Source: Paratractidigestivibacter sp963658035 (lineage in GTDB: Bacteria > Actinomycetota > Coriobacteriia > Coriobacteriales > Atopobiaceae). Taken from it: a stretch of DNA of 11,716 bases. Shown here piece by piece: positions 5,386 through 11,716 of the stretch. How positions within the stretch are numbered: the stretch's first letter is position 1; each line of letters begins with the position of its first letter. The DNA is taken from NCBI GenBank assembly GCA_963658035.1, contig CAVKOL010000079.1:1-11716 (forward strand). Direction: 5' to 3'. The translations under genes were made by a program, and so were the position numbers. Under the pieces are notes generated by a model that did no database searches, had not been told where the DNA came from, and worked only from the letters and a program-made list of their open reading frames with translations.

Positions 5386-6972
5386 ATGGACTTTTCGATA
5401 GAGCTTGACCCAGAAGACCTGTGGCAAGACACCCTCGACCTGCTTGAGCAGGAGGGACTGCCCGAATCTATCCTCGCGATGCTGCGCAGCTGCACGCCCA
5501 CGGGCGTGGACGAAAACACCCTGCACGTCGTGACGCCCATGCGCCTGGTGCTAAAGACGGTGTCGAAAAACGCCGACCTTCTTGAGAAGTGCCTCTCGGC
5601 TGCGGCGTTCCAGGACGGCATGCACCTTGACCTGGCCTTAGCCGAGAAGGACGGCAAGCCCGCGCAAAAGGCGGCCGCCACCTCGCAGATGACCCCCGAC
5701 GAGATCGCCCGCTGGAAAAACGAGACGTCGCAGGCCCCTGCGGCCCCCGCCCCCGCGACACAGGCGGCGGCCCCGCAGTACCGCGAGCGCCGCATCGACG
5801 AGCAGATGCTCGACGAGTCCACCATCGCGGGCACCCTTAAAGAGACGAACCTGCGCAAACAGAGAAACCCCCTGGTAGAGACTATCCCCGAGGAAGATTC
5901 CAAGCTCACCTTCGAGCGCTTTGTCTGCGGCGAGGAAAACGACATGGCATACAACGCCGCCCTGCAGGTGGCAAACGGCTCGAAGAACTACAACCCGCTG
6001 TTCATCCACGGCAAGAGCGGCCTGGGAAAGACGCACCTGCTGCGCGCGATCCAAAACTACATCGCCACCAACGACCCCACCCGCATCTGCGTGTACAAGG
6101 ACGCCTCGGCCTTCATCAACGACTACACGAGCGCCATGGGCGCCCACGACCTCTCGGTCACCGAGGCCTTGAAGAAAAACTACGAGGACATCGACGTCTT
6201 GATCATCGACGATGTCCAGAAGCTGGCCGGCAAGACCGGCACCATCACGTTTTTCTTCGACACTTTCAACGTGCTCAAGTCAAACGGCAAGCAGATCGTG
6301 CTGGCGGCTGACCGCACCCCCGCCCAGCTGGGCATGGGCAAGGACGCCTTCGACGAGCGCGTGACGACACGCCTGGCCTCGGGCTTTCCCGTGGGCGTCC
6401 AGGTGCCCAACTACGAGCTCAAGCTGCGCCTGATCAAGACCTTCTGTGACCGCATGTGCCGCGACTCGGCGGCCGAGCACGTGGGGGCAGACCTGGCGCC
6501 TGTCTCGGACGAGGCTTGCCAGCACATGGCCAAGCGCGCGGGCTCGAGCATCCGCCTGATCGAGGGCTTTTGTCAGCGCTGCCTCATGTCGCAGGGCCGC
6601 GCCCAGAAGAAGGGCGAGGAGCTCACCTTCGACCAGATCGACGAGATCGCCAAGGAGACCTGGCCCACCACGGGCATCGTCATCTCTATCGAGGACGTTC
6701 AGAAGGCCGTCGAGAAGTTCTACGACATCGACCACGCCGACCTTATCGGCGAGAGCCGCCACAAGGGCCTGATGGAGCCGCGCCACGTGGCCATCTGGCT
6801 GTCGCGCGAGCTGTGCAGCAAGACGCTGGCCGACATCGGCGAGCACTTTGGCGGCCGCAGCCACGCGACGGTGAAGAACAGCCTCAAGGTGGTCGACGAC
6901 AAGAAGAAAGAGGACAAGATCTTCTACGACCGCGTCATGCGCCTTAAGGACAGCATCACCTCCGAGGCCTAG
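5386..6972 (+). CDS. dnaA: Chromosomal replication initiator protein DnaA
   Basis: 528 residues from ATG 5386. DnaA-ATP binds boxes at oriC, opens the duplex and recruits the helicase. Domain I is residues about 1-80 and is divergent; an Ala/Pro-rich domain II follows (about 90-170). The AAA+ domain has Walker A GKSGLGKT (209-216), Walker B VLIIDDVQ (271-278), arginines in DERVTTR (323-329, the arginine-finger region) and the sensor II arginine R390 in SSIRLIEG. Domain IV (about 435-510) contains GLMEPRHVAIWLSREL and the signature helix FGGRSHATV (488-496). Most family members have RDHT/STV there, so two usual base-contact positions are changed. The frame is open to a GTG at 5350, but that lies upstream of the predicted transcription start. 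No strong ribosome-binding site precedes ATG 5386, so the start is less certain than the identity. Confidence 0.96.
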   Translation: MDFSIELDPEDLWQDTLDLLEQEGLPESILAMLRSCTPTGVDENTLHVVTPMRLVLKTVSKNADLLEKCLSAAAFQDGMHLDLALAEKDGKPAQKAAATSQMTPDEIARWKNETSQAPAAPAPATQAAAPQYRERRIDEQMLDESTIAGTLKETNLRKQRNPLVETIPEEDSKLTFERFVCGEENDMAYNAALQVANGSKNYNPLFIHGKSGLGKTHLLRAIQNYIATNDPTRICVYKDASAFINDYTSAMGAHDLSVTEALKKNYEDIDVLIIDDVQKLAGKTGTITFFFDTFNVLKSNGKQIVLAADRTPAQLGMGKDAFDERVTTRLASGFPVGVQVPNYELKLRLIKTFCDRMCRDSAAEHVGADLAPVSDEACQHMAKRAGSSIRLIEGFCQRCLMSQGRAQKKGEELTFDQIDEIAKETWPTTGIVISIEDVQKAVEKFYDIDHADLIGESRHKGLMEPRHVAIWLSRELCSKTLADIGEHFGGRSHATVKNSLKVVDDKKKEDKIFYDRVMRLKDSITSEA

Positions 6973-7257
6973 CGCCTGCGGCAAAAAGGTCTTCTCGCCG
7001 GTTTTCTGGGCACAAAGAGGGGATTGTCGATAAGCTGTCTAAGGGTTGTGAGAAAGGGTGAGAAAACCCAAGGGTTGTTGTAAATGAGTTTTCTACAGCA
7101 ATCGAAAATGTTGGAAACCGTAGGGAGTAACACTAAGCCCTCGTTCGCGCGAATGATTGATTTACCTGCGCGTTTAGAGAGTTTTCTTCTTTTCTACAGA
7201 GCTTATTATTACTACTGTATTTAGATTTATATATAAGAACTAATAGAAAGGTCCGAG
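6973..7257 (+). other. dnaA-dnaN intergenic region, probable oriC core
   Basis: There is no gene in these 285 bp. Exact TTTTCNACA boxes lie at 7089-7097 and 7190-7198 (both plus). One-mismatch copies lie at 7076-7084 (TGTTGTAAA) and 7109-7117 (TGTTGGAAA), both minus. Other elements are a direct repeat GTGAGAAA (7048-7055 and 7058-7065, 10-bp period), a 9-bp direct repeat AAGGGTTGT (7041-7049, 7070-7078), and a perfect palindrome TTCGCGCGAA (7144-7153). The right end is strongly AT-rich. The location between dnaA and dnaN is the commonest oriC site in Gram-positive bacteria. Confidence 0.75.
7190..7240 (+). other. Probable unwinding element: DnaA box, DnaA-trio-like repeat, AT-rich tract
   Basis: The box TTTTCTACA (7190-7198) is followed by GAGC, then in-phase triplets TTA TTA TTA CTA CTG TAT TTA (7203-7223) and the AT-rich run to 7240. 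On the complementary strand the triplets read 3'-AAT AAT AAT GAT GAC, which fits the DnaA-trio pattern described in Bacillus subtilis, on the expected side of the box. The spacer between box and trios is shorter than in B. subtilis. Confidence 0.6.
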
Positions 7258-8358
7258 ATGAAATTCACCGTCAGCCAATCGTCGTTGATGAAAGCCATCA
7301 CGGTGGTCTCCAAGGGAATGGGCACCACTTCCACGATTCCTATTTGCTCGGGCATCTATATCAAGGCGACCGAGGGAACCATCGAGTTCCAGTCCAACAA
7401 CCTCGTCATCGCCATCAGGCACCTCATCCCTGCAAACGTCGAGGAGCCGGGCGAGACCGTGGTCTCGGGCAAGGTCTTGTCCAACATCGTGAAGAACCTC
7501 TCGGACGCGGCCGTGACCTTCGACGGCGGCGACAGGACCATCTCTATCTCGTGCGCCAAGTCGACCTTTAGGTTGAACACCCTCGACTGCTCCATCTGGA
7601 ACTTCGTGCCCGAGGTTGAGGCTGAGAAGGAAATCGAGCTTCCCTCGGACATGCTGTCGCAGATGGTCGACAAGGTCTATAAGGTGACCTCGAAGGAGAC
7701 CTCGCGCCCCATCCTGCAGGGCATCCAGCTCACCGTCGAGGACAACACCATCCGCCTGGTGGCCACCGACTCCTTCCGCCTGGCCGTGTGCGACTCGAGC
7801 GTCGAGGCGGGAAGCGAGGAGCCCTTCCGCGCCATCGTCTCGGGCAACGTCTTCCACGACGTCTTGAGCATGCCTTCCGTCACCGACACCATCCGCATCG
7901 GCACGACCGAGAGCCAGGTCGTCTTCACCTTTGGCACCACGACCTTCGTCGCCCGCCACATCGAGGGCAACTTCCCCGACTACAAGCAGCTGCTTCCCGC
8001 GAGCTGCGGCACCGCCGTCAACATCGACGTCGAGAGCTTCTCCGCGGCGCTGAAGCGCGTCTCGGTCATCGCGCTCACCAACTCGTCGGTGCGCTTTGAC
8101 ATCGACGCCGACGGCCGCCTGATGAAGATGTCGGCCTCTTCTCCCGAGCAGGGAGAGTCGTCCGAGATCTTGAACGTGGACGTCGAGGGCGCGAGCCTGT
8201 CGATTGGCCTCAACTACCACTACGTCTTTGACTGTGTGAACGCCGTGGGCGGCACCAAGGAGCTGCGCTTCGAGCTGCAGAGCTCTTCTCAGCCGGGCAT
8301 CTTCAAGTCCAACGGCAAGATCAACTACCTGTACCTGCTGATGCCCGTGCGCCTGTAG
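7258..8358 (+). CDS. dnaN: DNA polymerase III sliding clamp (beta subunit)
   Basis: 366 residues, the normal clamp length. The protein forms a ring dimer that tethers the replicative polymerase to DNA. Three repeated clamp folds are expected; visible marks are the conserved start MKFTVSQSSLMKAITVVSKG, VATDSFRLAVC in the middle domain, VARHIEGNFPDYKQLLP, and the C-terminal YLYLLMPVRL, whose hydrophobic end forms part of the partner-binding pocket. ATG 7258 is preceded by GAAAGG six bases upstream. It lies directly downstream of the probable oriC core and 24 bp before recF. The leader from 7203 is very AT-rich and may carry its promoter, overlapping the unwinding element, but no clear hexamer pair stands out. 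Confidence 0.97.
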   Translation: MKFTVSQSSLMKAITVVSKGMGTTSTIPICSGIYIKATEGTIEFQSNNLVIAIRHLIPANVEEPGETVVSGKVLSNIVKNLSDAAVTFDGGDRTISISCAKSTFRLNTLDCSIWNFVPEVEAEKEIELPSDMLSQMVDKVYKVTSKETSRPILQGIQLTVEDNTIRLVATDSFRLAVCDSSVEAGSEEPFRAIVSGNVFHDVLSMPSVTDTIRIGTTESQVVFTFGTTTFVARHIEGNFPDYKQLLPASCGTAVNIDVESFSAALKRVSVIALTNSSVRFDIDADGRLMKMSASSPEQGESSEILNVDVEGASLSIGLNYHYVFDCVNAVGGTKELRFELQSSSQPGIFKSNGKINYLYLLMPVRL

Positions 8359-8382
8359 CGCGCGGCGAGAAGATCGCGGCGA

Positions 8383-9474
8383 GTGGGGCTTAAGGTCACA
8401 GAACTGAGCCTTTTGGGCTTTAGGAACATGGGGGAGAGGAACATTTGCCTCTCCCCCTCTACAACTGTGCTTTTTGGCCGCAACGCCACGGGCAAGACCA
8501 ACACCGTCGAGGCCCTGCAGATGCTGACGGCGGGGTACTCGTTTAGGCGGCCAACGCCGGCGCAGCTTATCCACGAAGGCGAGCAGCGGGCGAGAATCGC
8601 AGCCGTCCTTGAGGGCGACGGGCGCGTGCTGGACGTGAGCTGCGACATCACCGAGCGCCGTCGCCAGTTTGTGAAGAATGGCAAGAAGTGCCAGGCCGCA
8701 GACGTCGCCGGCACCTTGATGTCGGTGCTCTTCACGCCCGACGACCTCTCGCTGGTCAAGCGCGGGGCCAGCGAGCGCCGCGCCGAGCTGGACGACTTTG
8801 GCCGCCAGGCCAACCAGGGCTTCTCGCACGTGCTGGCAAACTACACGCGCTCGATCGAGCAAAGAAACCGCCTGCTCAAAAACGACGAGTGCGACGCCGG
8901 GCTTCTCGACGCCTGGGACGCGTCGGTGGCGTTGGGCGGGGCCACGCTGCTGCACAGCCGCCTGCGGCTCTTCTCGCGCATGGCCGCCAAGGTGAGCGAG
9001 GTCTACGCCCAGATCGCTCCGGCCGAGACCCTTGAGTGCGCATACCGCTGCTCTTTGGGCGACGAGGCACTGGACATGGGCAAAGACGAGCTGCGCGACC
9101 TCTTCTTGCGCCGTCTTGAGGAGGGCCGCGCCGAGGACCTGCGCCGCCAGCAGACCTGCACGGGCCCGCACCGCGACGACGTGGCGTTTTCTATCTGCGG
9201 CCGTGACGCGCGCGCCTTTGGCAGCCAGGGGCAGCAGCGCTCGGTGGTGCTTGCCCTCAAGATGGCCGAGGTCCTTCTCGCCGAGGAAATCGTGGGCGAG
9301 AAGCCCCTGTTGCTGCTGGACGACGTCATGAGCGAGCTGGACGCGGCGAGAAGGGACGCCGTGGCAGGCTTCTCGCGCGACGGCGTGCAGACGGTGGTCA
9401 CCACGACCAACCTGGATTACTTCTCGGCGGAGATGCTTAAGGGCGCGGAGGTGGTCCGCTACCATGATCGATGA
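8383..9474 (+). CDS. recF: DNA replication and repair protein RecF
   Basis: 363 residues, typical size. RecF is an ABC-type (SMC-like) ATPase that helps load RecA at single-strand gaps through the RecFOR pathway. Walker A is GRNATGKT (32-39), the ABC signature region is FGSQGQQRSVVLALKMAE (279-296), and Walker B is LLLLDDVMSELD (309-320). The GPHRDD motif (261-266) precedes the signature. The GTG start at 8383 gives the family-standard N-terminus (MGLKVTELSLLGFRNM), but no strong ribosome-binding site is visible; coupling to dnaN 24 bp upstream is likely. There is no yaaA-like gene between dnaN and recF, unlike Bacillus. Its end overlaps the next gene by 11 bp. GC content is very high here (48 of 60 bases in 9121-9180). 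Confidence 0.97.
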   Translation: MGLKVTELSLLGFRNMGERNICLSPSTTVLFGRNATGKTNTVEALQMLTAGYSFRRPTPAQLIHEGEQRARIAAVLEGDGRVLDVSCDITERRRQFVKNGKKCQAADVAGTLMSVLFTPDDLSLVKRGASERRAELDDFGRQANQGFSHVLANYTRSIEQRNRLLKNDECDAGLLDAWDASVALGGATLLHSRLRLFSRMAAKVSEVYAQIAPAETLECAYRCSLGDEALDMGKDELRDLFLRRLEEGRAEDLRRQQTCTGPHRDDVAFSICGRDARAFGSQGQQRSVVLALKMAEVLLAEEIVGEKPLLLLDDVMSELDAARRDAVAGFSRDGVQTVVTTTNLDYFSAEMLKGAEVVRYHDR

Positions 9475-9973
9475 CTTCGCCTCTATCTCGAGCCTGGGCA
9501 ACATCATGGGCGGCTACTTCAACAACCCCGAGGTAGACGCCAAGATGACGGTCAACCGCCGCGTTGGTTTGGCCTGGCACCGCATGAACGGCGACGTGGA
9601 GAGAAAGCACACCTGCGGCCTGTTTGTGACTAAGCCGCGCCGTCCCAAGGAGCCGCCGGTGCTGGTGGTCTACGTCGACTCGCGCATGCGCGCCGTGGAC
9701 TTCTCGGCAAACAAGGACATCTACCTGGCCCGCATGGCAGATGCCGGGCTGACCTTCTCGGACATACGCTTTGAGCAGGACAAACGCGGGCGCACGCCTG
9801 GTGCCGCCGCCGCGCCCTCCACGCCCAAAAAGCCCGAGCGCCCCGTCTTGCCCGAGCTCACACCTGCCGAGGAGCAAGAGGTAAGAAAAGCCTGTGAGGG
9901 CTTGTCTCCCAAACTCGCTCAAAGCGCTTATAAAGCCATGAGCAATTCCTTACGCCGTCAAAAGGCAAAGTAG
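9464..9973 (+). CDS. dciA: DUF721 family protein, DciA-like putative helicase loader
   Basis: 169 residues. DUF721/DciA proteins are the ancestral bacterial loaders of replicative helicase DnaB where no DnaC/DnaI exists. The N-terminal region (about residues 30-105) fits the family: GLAWHRMNGDVERKHTCGLFV, then a beta strand VLVVYVDSRMRAVDFSANKDIYLARMADAG, then FSDIRFEQ. A linker of Pro, Ala and Lys (107-130) leads to a helical C-terminal segment, LTPAEEQEVRKACEGLSPKLAQSAYKAMSNSLRRQ. The ATG at 9464 overlaps the recF end by 11 bp, so the two are translationally coupled; the recF-dciA-gyrB order is common in Actinobacteria. The family call rests on pattern and position, as sequence conservation in DUF721 is low. 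Confidence 0.83.
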   Translation: MIDDFASISSLGNIMGGYFNNPEVDAKMTVNRRVGLAWHRMNGDVERKHTCGLFVTKPRRPKEPPVLVVYVDSRMRAVDFSANKDIYLARMADAGLTFSDIRFEQDKRGRTPGAAAAPSTPKKPERPVLPELTPAEEQEVRKACEGLSPKLAQSAYKAMSNSLRRQKAK

Positions 9974-9991
9974 AGCGGAATTCGTGTATAA

Positions 9992-10014
9992 GCGCTCAGA
10001 TAGGCTCTGAGCGC
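9992..10014 (+). terminator. Possible terminator hairpin after dciA
   Basis: Perfect 9-bp stem GCGCTCAGA (9992-10000) with TCTGAGCGC (10006-10014), loop TAGGC, 18 bp after the dciA stop. It is followed by CCTCAAAAGCGC and not by a T-run, so intrinsic termination is uncertain. Confidence 0.4.
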
Positions 10015-10031
10015 CCTCAAAAGCGCTATCA

Positions 10032-10074
10032 TGATTTAGCTATACCTATTTTTAATTTAAGACTTGCTAAATCA
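10032..10074. repeat. Widely spaced inverted repeat upstream of gyrB
   Basis: TGATTTAGC (10032-10040) and GCTAAATCA (10066-10074) are perfect reverse complements around a 25-bp AT-rich centre. It lies 37 bp before the gyrB start and probably overlaps its promoter. It could be a regulatory site, for instance for supercoiling-responsive control, but no binding protein is identifiable. Confidence 0.5.
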
Positions 10075-10110
10075 GCCTGTCATTTCGTCGTGAAAAGAGA
10101 GGACGTGCGC

Positions 10111-11716
10111 GTGGCAGAAGAGACACAGAACCGCTACGACGGCAGCGAGATCAAGATTCTCGAGGGCCTCGAGGCGGTCCGTAAGCGCCCGGGTATGTAT
10201 ATCGGCTCCACCAGCGCCAGCGGCCTGCACCACCTTGTGTACGAGATCGTCGACAACTCGGTGGACGAGGCGCTGGCCGGTTTTTGCACCAAGATCCAGG
10301 TCACCATCCACAAGGACAACTCGGTGACCGTCGTGGACAACGGCCGCGGCATCCCCGTCGACCCGCACCCCGTGAAGAAGATCCCCACGCTCGAGGTCGT
10401 TCTCACCATCCTGCATGCCGGCGGCAAGTTCGACAACGCGGCCTACAAGGTCTCGGGCGGCCTGCACGGCGTGGGCTCCTCCGTCGTCAACGCCTTGTCC
10501 AAGCAGATGATCGTCCAGGTCTCCCGCGACGGCAACATCTACGAGATGCGCTTCGAGCGCGGCAAGACCACCCAGAAGATGACCGTGGTGGGTACCAGCG
10601 AGACCACGGGCACCACCATTACCTTCTGGCCCGACGACCAGATCTTCGAGACCTGTGTCTTTGACTTCGACACCCTGCACGACCGCCTGCAGGAGATGGC
10701 CTTCCTCAACCGCGACCTGGCCATTGTCTTGACCGACGAGCGCGAGTCGACCCCCAGGGTCAACGAGTTCTGCTACTCGGGCGGCATCATCGACTTCGTC
10801 AAGTTCCTCAACAACGGAGAAGAGATTGCCGAGGGCTTGAAGGAGCCCATCTACCTCTCGGGCAAGAACGAGTCGGACGACCCGGCCAAGCGCGGCGAGG
10901 TCGAGGTGGCAATCCAGTGGAACGGCTCGTACTCCGAGCACGTCATGAGCTTTGCCAACAACATCTACACGCCCGACGGCGGCATGCACATGGAGGGCTT
11001 CCGCACCGCCCTTACCCGCGTGATCAACGACTATGCCCGCAAGGCCGGCATCCTTAAGGAGAAAGACGCCAACCTCACCGGCAACGACATCCGCGAGGGC
11101 TTAACCGCGGTCATCTCGGTTAAGCTGGGCGACCCGCAGTTCGAGGGCCAGACCAAGGCCAAGCTGGGCAGCTCGTTCATGCGCCCGCTGGTCATGAAGA
11201 TCGTCTCGGACGGCCTGGCCGAGTACCTTGAGGAGCACCCCAAGCCCGCCCGTGTGATCGTCAACAAGGCCATGCAGGCGTCCAAGGCCCGCACCGCCGC
11301 CACCAAGGCCCGCGAGGCCACGCGCCGCAAGTCCCTGCTCGAGACGGCTCACCTGCCCGGCAAGCTGGCCGACTGCTCGTGCCGCGACGCGGACCTCACC
11401 GAGCTCTTCATCGTGGAGGGCGACTCGGCAGGCGGCTCGGCCAAGGACGGCCGTCGCCGAGACATCCAGGCAATTCTCCCCTTGCGCGGCAAGATCTTGA
11501 ACGTCGAACGCGTGGGCGACCACCGCGCCTTCTCGAGCGACACCATCCAGTCGCTGATCACCGCCATTGGCACGGGCGTCACTACTTCTAGCGGCGACGG
11601 CGGCGACTTCGACATCTCCAAGGCCCGCTACCACAAGATCATCATCATGACCGATGCAGATGTCGACGGCGCGCACATCCGCATCCTGCTGCTCACGTTC
11701 TTCTACAAGTACATGC
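10111..11716 (+). CDS. gyrB: DNA gyrase subunit B (partial, C-terminus outside window)
   Basis: 535 residues are visible; the gene runs off the right edge. GyrB is the ATPase and TOPRIM subunit of gyrase, which introduces negative supercoils. The GHKL ATPase domain has N-box YEIVDNS (44-50), G1 VDNGRGIP (75-82) and G2 SGGLHGVGSSVVNAL (115-129). The transducer domain follows. The TOPRIM domain has ELFIVEGDSAGGSAK (431-445, metal-binding E436) and MTDADVDGAHIR (513-524). The start GTG 10111 is chosen because AGAGG (10098-10102) lies eight bases upstream; in-frame GTGs at 10105 and 10090 fit that site worse. gyrA would be expected to follow. The paralogue ParE/TopoIV is the main alternative, but the position after recF-dciA favours GyrB. 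Confidence 0.96.
   Translation, partial: MAEETQNRYDGSEIKILEGLEAVRKRPGMYIGSTSASGLHHLVYEIVDNSVDEALAGFCTKIQVTIHKDNSVTVVDNGRGIPVDPHPVKKIPTLEVVLTILHAGGKFDNAAYKVSGGLHGVGSSVVNALSKQMIVQVSRDGNIYEMRFERGKTTQKMTVVGTSETTGTTITFWPDDQIFETCVFDFDTLHDRLQEMAFLNRDLAIVLTDERESTPRVNEFCYSGGIIDFVKFLNNGEEIAEGLKEPIYLSGKNESDDPAKRGEVEVAIQWNGSYSEHVMSFANNIYTPDGGMHMEGFRTALTRVINDYARKAGILKEKDANLTGNDIREGLTAVISVKLGDPQFEGQTKAKLGSSFMRPLVMKIVSDGLAEYLEEHPKPARVIVNKAMQASKARTAATKAREATRRKSLLETAHLPGKLADCSCRDADLTELFIVEGDSAGGSAKDGRRRDIQAILPLRGKILNVERVGDHRAFSSDTIQSLITAIGTGVTTSSGDGGDFDISKARYHKIIIMTDADVDGAHIRILLLTFFYKYM

Noticed and set aside
4660..5526. 288-codon minus-strand frame opposite the ATPase gene and dnaA start
   Set aside because: Low-complexity antisense of the Gln/Pro-rich linker; no domain recognised and it crosses the dnaA promoter.
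6973..7010. Possible terminator after dnaA (CGGC ... GCCGGTTTT)
   Set aside because: The stem is only about four base pairs with a long loop, so it is not convincing.
8567..8575. TTATCCACG, a near-canonical DnaA box
   Set aside because: Isolated, inside recF coding sequence, and unlike the TTTTCNACA copies that cluster in the gaps.
7240..9507. 755-codon open frame on the minus strand across dnaN and recF
   Set aside because: It is the antisense of two certain genes in GC-rich DNA, where antisense frames often lack stops; its composition is Ala/Gly/His/Arg/Val-rich with no recognisable domain.
10072..10989. 305-codon minus-strand frame opposite gyrB
   Set aside because: Antisense of strongly conserved gyrB sequence; composition typical of a shadow frame.
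1..11716. CRISPR array, tRNA or rRNA gene, insertion sequence or prophage
   Set aside because: No regular repeat-spacer array, tRNA-like stretch, transposase frame or phage protein was found; the window is an ordinary housekeeping origin locus apart from the items listed.

Overview
The window is a chromosomal replication-origin locus. From left to right it carries parA (cut by the left edge), a cluster of parS sites, rsmG, jag/khpB, yidC, yidD, rnpA and rpmH on the minus strand. Then come a DnaA-box-rich gap, an ATP-binding (GHKL) protein gene, dnaA, a second DnaA-box-rich gap, dnaN, recF, a DUF721/dciA gene and gyrB (cut by the right edge) on the plus strand. All genes point away from the dnaA region, as expected around oriC. 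The layout suits a high-GC Gram-positive bacterium. The divergent DnaA, the absence of a yaaA-type gene between dnaN and recF, and the extra ATPase gene before dnaA make me favour a member of the Coriobacteriia (Olsenella/Atopobium-like), but this is inference and not a database match.

Left arm (1-3828): a partial ParA, then 366 bp without genes holding one perfect and three one-mismatch parS sites, two of them inside long perfect or near-perfect dyads. rsmG follows, and a clear intrinsic terminator separates it from the rpmH-rnpA-yidD-yidC-jag operon. That operon couples ribosomal protein L34, RNase P protein and membrane-protein insertion, and is driven by a good minus-strand promoter (TTGACA-18-TACAAT) with a 12-bp palindrome in its spacer.

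Origin core (3829-7257): the repeated 9-mer TTTTCNACA, a variant of the DnaA box, occurs three times upstream of the ATPase gene, twice at the dnaA promoter and twice between dnaA and dnaN. The last copy is followed by a TTA TTA TTA CTA CTG run resembling a DnaA-trio unwinding element and then by an AT-rich tract. I take the dnaA-dnaN gap as the likely unwinding site and the upstream cluster as a second half of a bipartite origin. DnaA itself has Ser-His-Ala where most family members have Asp-His-Thr/Ser in the box-reading helix, which may explain the altered box.

The most novel item is the 356-residue protein encoded between the upstream box cluster and dnaA: a lone GHKL ATPase domain, a long Gln/Pro/Met-rich linker and a winged-helix-like C-terminus. 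It could be a nucleotide-responsive regulator of dnaA or of initiation.

Right arm (7258-11716): sliding clamp, RecF, a DciA-like putative helicase loader overlapping recF, and DNA gyrase subunit B. No tRNA, rRNA, CRISPR array, transposon or prophage gene is visible.
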